This document shows positions 60,176 to 64,000 of a DNA stretch of 64,000 bases, piece by piece. Below the pieces are notes generated by a model. That model was given only the letters and a program-made list of their open reading frames with translations. It searched no databases and was not told the origin of the DNA. The position numbers and the translations under genes were made by a program. Source of the stretch: Allobranchiibius sp. CTAmp26. GTDB taxonomy: Bacteria; Actinomycetota; Actinomycetes; Actinomycetales; Dermatophilaceae. The DNA lies in NCBI RefSeq assembly GCF_017565405.1, contig NZ_JAGEKR010000022.1:1-64000 (forward strand). The letters are read 5' to 3'. Within the stretch, counting starts at the first letter, position 1; each line of letters opens with the position of its first letter.

Positions 60176-61288
60176 TCAGCGGGTCCTCTCCAGGACGTCG
60201 GCGAGCAGGGTGGCCGCACGGCGTTCCAGCAGTGTGCCGGCATCCTTCATACACGTATCCAGGTCGGTTTCGAGGTCGGTCAGCGCATATGCAGCGTCGA
60301 GTCCTGCCGCACGCAGCTCCCCGGGGGTGCTGAGCACCCGCCCGGCGAGGGCCCGGACCGGTACGCCGTGCGCCCGCGCGGCCCGCGCCACGCCCACCGG
60401 CGCCTTGCCGCGCAGGCTCTGCGCGTCCAGGGAGCCCTCACCGGTGATCACCAGGTCGGCGGCCGACAGCAGCCCGGCGAAACCGGTGAGCTCCAGGACC
60501 GTCTCGATCCCGGACGTCAGCCGCGCGCCGAGTAACAGCGCGGCGTACCCGACCCCGCCGGCCGCACCGGCACCCGGCCGGTCCGCGAGCTCCCGACCGG
60601 CCACCGAGGCGAAGTGCGCGAGCGCGTCGTCGAGGAGGTGCACCTGCTCGGCGGTGGCGCCCTTCTGCGGGCCGTAGACCTGGGCCGCGCCGTGCTCCCC
60701 GGTGAGCGGGTTGTCCACATCGCAGGCCAGCTCCAGTCGAACGCCGGCCAGCCGAGCCTGCGCGCCGGTGAGGTCGACGCGGCGTACGTCGCGCAGCCCG
60801 GCCCCTCCGGGAGTCACCGGTCGGTCGTGGCCGTCGAGGATCCGCGCGCCCAGCGCGGTGAGCATCCCGGCGCCGCCGTCGGTGCCGGCGCTGCCGCCGA
60901 CGCCCACCACCAGACGGTCGCAGCCGGAATCCAGCGCGGCGGCCATCGCCTGGCCGAGGCCGTGGCTGGAAGCCGTCATCGGCGCGGGGGTGCCGCCCGG
61001 CAGCAGCTGCAGTCCGCACGAGTTGGCGAGCTCGACGACGCAAGTGTTCTCGCGCACGGCGAACGTCGCCCGCACCGGCGCACCGGTCGGCCCCGCGACC
61101 GTGACCTCCCGAGGGTCGAACCCCACGGCGATCATCGCGTCGACCGTGCCGTCCCCACCGTCGGCGACCGGGGCGGTGACGATCTGCACGGCGGGATCCA
61201 CCGACTGCAGACCGACGCCGATGTGATCCGCCGCCTGCGCGGCCGACAGCGATCCCTTGAACTTGTCGACCGCGACGACGATGCGCAC
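60176..61288 (-). CDS. glxK: Glycerate 2-kinase
   Basis: 370 residues of the GlxK/GarK family: VDKFKGSLSAAQAADHI at the start, GGDGTVDAM, VGVGGSAGTDGGAGML and ITGEGSLDAQSLRGKAP. It phosphorylates glycerate, the end product of glyoxylate assimilation from ureidoglycolate, to 2-phosphoglycerate. GTG start, 24 nt after the lyase-like gene, same operon. Confidence 0.9.
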   Translation of the reverse strand: MRIVVAVDKFKGSLSAAQAADHIGVGLQSVDPAVQIVTAPVADGGDGTVDAMIAVGFDPREVTVAGPTGAPVRATFAVRENTCVVELANSCGLQLLPGGTPAPMTASSHGLGQAMAAALDSGCDRLVVGVGGSAGTDGGAGMLTALGARILDGHDRPVTPGGAGLRDVRRVDLTGAQARLAGVRLELACDVDNPLTGEHGAAQVYGPQKGATAEQVHLLDDALAHFASVAGRELADRPGAGAAGGVGYAALLLGARLTSGIETVLELTGFAGLLSAADLVITGEGSLDAQSLRGKAPVGVARAARAHGVPVRALAGRVLSTPGELRAAGLDAAYALTDLETDLDTCMKDAGTLLERRAATLLADVLERTR

Positions 61289-61312
61289 GTAGACCAGGAT
61301 GCCCCGCTCGGG

Positions 61313-62560
61313 TCAGTGGGTCAGTTCGGCGAGCCGTCCCAGGTCCAGGCCGGCGAGCTCGCTCACCTCCGCGGCGTCGACGGCGCCGCAGTGCACCCCG
61401 CGCAACAGCGCGGATGCCAGCATCCGGGCGGTGGCGGGTTCGTCGGCGATACCGCCGTCGATCCGAGCGACGTACGCCGCGAGCCGGGCCGCCGACGGGT
61501 GCAGCGTCTCGCGGAAGAACAGGTAGGTGGCGAGGTAGCGCGAGACCAGGTGGCCGGGGCACATGTCCCAGCCCTGGTAGATCCCCTGCCGCAGCGATCG
61601 CGCGACGAGCCCGGTGTGCAACGCCCAACTGGCGCCCGCCGCCCGCTCGTCCGCGAAGTCGACCACGTTGGTCGAGCCGTCCGAGACGGTCACCCCGGTC
61701 TGGGCGGCGGCGACCTGCATGACCGCCTTGGCGTGGTCGGCGACCGGGTGGTCGAGCGACTGGTACTGCGCCGCGACACCCAGCCCCGCGCTGTAGTCGA
61801 ACGTGCCGTAGACGAGGCCGGTCACCCGCCGGTCCGCGGCGTGCACCATCGCGGCCACCGCTGCCGTCCCGTCCGCCGCCATGATTGCCTGCGCGGTCTC
61901 GACCTGGATCTCGAAGCGCAGCGCGTGGTCGGGCAGTCCGAGCGCCGCCTCCACCCTGGTCAGTGCGAGCGCCATCGCCCGCACCTGGTCCACCGAGGTC
62001 ACCTTCGGCAGGGTGAGGGTGAGCCCGTCGGGCACCCGGCCGTCCCCGCAGGCGCGCTCGAGGAACGCCACCAGCGTGGCGACCCCCCGCGCCCGGTTCG
62101 GTGCCTCGAACGCCTTGAACCGGATGCCCCACCAGGACGGCCGGGTGCCGTCGGCGTGTTGGGCGTCGTACGCCGTGAGCACCCGCGCGAGGTCGGCGTC
62201 CTCCACGTCGTCCGCGCGGCGGCCGTAACCGTCCTCGAAGTCCACCCGCAGGTCCTCGATCGGCTCGGTATCCAGCTTGGCGCGCACCCGGTCGTACACC
62301 TGCGCCACCCTCTCGGGCGCGAGGCCGACGGCGGCCGCGAGAGTGTCGGCGGTCGGCGCGAACCGGTCCAGCAGCTCCAGGGCCGCACGCCCCCACGCCG
62401 TCGGGGTGTCGGCGGTGTACCGGTCGGCTGGCACGTAGACGGTGTGCACAGGCGCGCGCTCGACCCGGTCACCGGGGTAGCGCGTCGCGAGCTCCCGGTC
62501 GGCTCGCGCCAGCTCGCGATCCAGTTCGCCGATCAGGTCCTCGGTGAGTCGTGCGGTCAT
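61313..62560 (-). CDS. HpcH/HpaI aldolase-like protein of the allantoin cluster (DUF6986 type)
   Basis: 415 residues. The TIM-barrel class of citrate-lyase/malate-synthase-like enzymes is indicated by RVDFEDGYG (acidic metal residues), WGIRFKAFEAPNRARG, LTLPKVTSVDQV, FEIQVETAQAIMAADG and LVYGTFDYSAGLG. These would bind Mg2+ and a 2-oxo acid. It heads the allantoin-degradation operon but has no assigned step; ureidoglycolate or glyoxylate chemistry is a reasonable guess. Family name given from memory. Confidence 0.75.
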   Translation of the reverse strand: MTARLTEDLIGELDRELARADRELATRYPGDRVERAPVHTVYVPADRYTADTPTAWGRAALELLDRFAPTADTLAAAVGLAPERVAQVYDRVRAKLDTEPIEDLRVDFEDGYGRRADDVEDADLARVLTAYDAQHADGTRPSWWGIRFKAFEAPNRARGVATLVAFLERACGDGRVPDGLTLTLPKVTSVDQVRAMALALTRVEAALGLPDHALRFEIQVETAQAIMAADGTAAVAAMVHAADRRVTGLVYGTFDYSAGLGVAAQYQSLDHPVADHAKAVMQVAAAQTGVTVSDGSTNVVDFADERAAGASWALHTGLVARSLRQGIYQGWDMCPGHLVSRYLATYLFFRETLHPSAARLAAYVARIDGGIADEPATARMLASALLRGVHCGAVDAAEVSELAGLDLGRLAELTH

Positions 62561-62640
62561 ACGCTGCTCCTCATCGCGAGTATCAGGACGATGACATCAT
62601 CACCGACCCCCGGACGCTGTTGCCCGACACGACGAAAGCG

Positions 62641-63171
62641 ATGCCTGTGACGGACCCTGCAGAGCCTGCCGAGCCCCTTCCCGTCGGGCGGTTCGACGAG
62701 CTGCCCGCCACCGGGGCCGCCGACCTGCTGCGGGCGTGCTGCGCCGCGCCGGGCTGGATCGCGCGGATGGTGCAGGGACGCCCGTACGCCGAGCGTGACC
62801 GGCTGCTCGCCGCGTCCGACACCGCCTTCGGGACGTTTGTGCAGCAGGACGTGGACGATGCGCTGGCCGATCACCCGCGCATCGGCGACCGGGTCGGGGG
62901 CGGCAGCGGCGCGGCGGCGTTCTCCCGGGCCGAGCAGGCCGCGGTCGGCGACGCGCACGATCAGGTCCGGCGGGATCTGGCGGCGGGCAACCGTGCCTAC
63001 GAGGAGCGTTTCGACCGGGTCTTCCTGATCCGCGCCGCGGGCCGGTCACCGGAGCAGATCCTGGCCGAGCTGCACCGCCGGATGGGCAACGACGACGCGG
63101 CCGAGGTCGCGGAGGTCGTCGAACAGCTGCGCCAGATCACCCGACTGCGACTGCAGGCGAGCATCCGATGA
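62641..63171 (+). CDS. uraD: OHCU decarboxylase
   Basis: 176 residues from the ATG at 62641 (a GTG two codons later is possible). It has the family's ALADHPRIGDR with catalytic His, YEERFDRVFLIRAAGRS and the C-terminal L-x-x-R-M-G-N. It decarboxylates 2-oxo-4-hydroxy-4-carboxy-5-ureidoimidazoline to (S)-allantoin. Its end overlaps the start of the uraH gene by 4 nt. Divergent from the allantoin operon. Confidence 0.92.
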   Translation: MPVTDPAEPAEPLPVGRFDELPATGAADLLRACCAAPGWIARMVQGRPYAERDRLLAASDTAFGTFVQQDVDDALADHPRIGDRVGGGSGAAAFSRAEQAAVGDAHDQVRRDLAAGNRAYEERFDRVFLIRAAGRSPEQILAELHRRMGNDDAAEVAEVVEQLRQITRLRLQASIR

Positions 63172-63503
63172 GCACTCTGTCGACCCATGTGCTGGACGCC
63201 GTCCGCGGGGTGCCGGCGAGTGGCATCGCCGTCGAGGCCTTCGCCCGGGACGCAGAGGACCGTTGGCAGCTCGTCGGATCGGGTACGACCGACGACGACG
63301 GACGCATCCCGCGTGTCGCGGAGGCGCCGCTCGCACCGGGGATCCACCGCATCGTCTTCGCGACCGCCGACTACTTCGCGGCTCAGCACGTCGACGCGTT
63401 CTATCCCGAGGTCGCCGTCACCTTCACGGTCGACGACGAGCGCCACTACCACGTGCCGCTGCTGCTCAGCCCGTTCGCCTTCTCCACCTACCGAGGGAGT
63501 TGA
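63168..63503 (+). CDS. uraH: 5-hydroxyisourate hydrolase (transthyretin-like)
   Basis: 111 residues. STHVLDAVRGVPASGIAV at the start (HVLD His), FPEVA-like FYPEVAVTF, and the C-terminal YHVPLLLSPFAFSTYRGS with the diagnostic YRGS tail. It opens 5-hydroxyisourate to OHCU. The ATG overlaps the uraD stop (ATGA); the uricase gene follows by 4 nt. Confidence 0.95.
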   Translation: MSTLSTHVLDAVRGVPASGIAVEAFARDAEDRWQLVGSGTTDDDGRIPRVAEAPLAPGIHRIVFATADYFAAQHVDAFYPEVAVTFTVDDERHYHVPLLLSPFAFSTYRGS

Positions 63504-63507
63504 ACCC

Positions 63508-64000
63508 ATGTCCTACGTCCTGGGACACCACCAGTACGGCAAGGCCGAGGTGCGCGTCGTACGCGTCTTCCGGGAGACCCGCGAGAGCCGGCACGACATC
63601 GTCGACTACAACGTGAGCGTCACCCTCTCCGGCGACTTCGACGACGCGCACCTCAGCGGCGACCAGACCAAGGTGCTCACCACCGACGCCTGCAAGAACA
63701 CCGTCAACGCGTTCGCCAAGAGCGCCGGCGAGGCGGTGCGCACCCCCGAGGCGTTCGCGCTCGCGCTGGCCGACCACTTCGTCGACGACGTGCCTCAGGT
63801 GACGACCGCGATGATCAAGGTCGAGGCCTACGCGTGGGAGCGGATCGGCGACCACCCGCACGCGTTCCGTCACCGCGGCGACCACGTCCGCACCGTCACG
63901 GTCCGCCGTGGCGAGGGCCCCGCGACGGTGGTCAGCGGGGTGCGGGACTACGTGCTGCTGAAGACCACCGACTCGGAGTTCCACGGCTTCTACCAGGACG
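63508..64000 (+). CDS. uox: Urate oxidase, 3' end outside the window
   Basis: 164 residues visible. MSYVLGHHQYGKAEVRVVRV (catalytic Lys region), LTTDACKNTVNAFAK (Thr of the Lys-Thr dyad in T-D-x-x-K-N-T-V) and DYVLLKTTDSEFHGF (substrate-binding segment) are uricase signatures. It oxidises urate to 5-hydroxyisourate. GAGGGAG precedes the ATG. The gene runs past position 64000. Confidence 0.94.
   Translation, partial: MSYVLGHHQYGKAEVRVVRVFRETRESRHDIVDYNVSVTLSGDFDDAHLSGDQTKVLTTDACKNTVNAFAKSAGEAVRTPEAFALALADHFVDDVPQVTTAMIKVEAYAWERIGDHPHAFRHRGDHVRTVTVRRGEGPATVVSGVRDYVLLKTTDSEFHGFYQD

Overview
This window reads as chromosomal DNA of a high-GC actinobacterium. The evidence is pervasive G/C third positions, an Lsr2 gene, several F420-type luciferase-like oxidoreductases, a mycothiol-dependent isomerase-family protein, PIG-L deacetylases, and many genes whose GTG/ATG start lies 6-7 nt after a TANNNT-like -10 box, as in leaderless mRNAs. 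No rRNA, tRNA, CRISPR array or intact insertion sequence was seen. The genus cannot be fixed from the sequence alone; a Dermacoccaceae/Intrasporangiaceae-type organism would fit.

Positions 1 to about 11,300 look like an accessory, decaying segment. They hold a YtrA-type GntR operon, three GNAT acetyltransferases, an aminoglycoside-nucleotidyltransferase-like gene plus a short broken copy of its promoter and start, two P-loop kinase-like genes, a GrpB protein, an SDR with a mutated active site, a TetR gene, an SDR pseudogene and a frameshifted serine-recombinase remnant. Base composition is visibly less GC-rich than downstream.

From about 11,400 to 49,400 the content is chromosomal housekeeping and niche genes. 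It includes a divergent G6PDH-like protein, 6-phosphofructokinase, a secreted sedolisin peptidase, Lsr2, an ArgO-type exporter, a cytosine deaminase/permease pair, a transglutaminase, a DHA2 drug exporter with a TetR regulator, peptidase E and HutD. It continues with a second TetR gene facing an aldo-keto reductase/LLM oxidoreductase operon, secreted SGNH and DTRxG-repeat proteins, and a GAF-type activator next to aldehyde dehydrogenase (ExaC type) and its DUF779 partner. The two TetR genes are paralogues and share a CGGAG-N5-CTCCG operator pattern.

Positions 49,500-57,400 form a sugar/glycan gene cluster. It encodes glucose-1-phosphate cytidylyltransferase, two zinc-binding C-methyltransferase-family proteins (one lacking catalytic motifs), a 3,5-epimerase-like protein, an NAD-dependent epimerase/dehydratase, a PIG-L deacetylase and two GT2 glycosyltransferases. 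It probably builds and transfers a branched (C-methyl) deoxysugar through a CDP-sugar route. Positions 57,400-64,000 carry the whole urate-to-allantoate-to-ureidoglycolate route: uricase (cut by the window end), UraH, UraD, allantoinase, allantoicase and glycerate kinase. An HpcH-like lyase of unknown role leads one arm of this divergent cluster.
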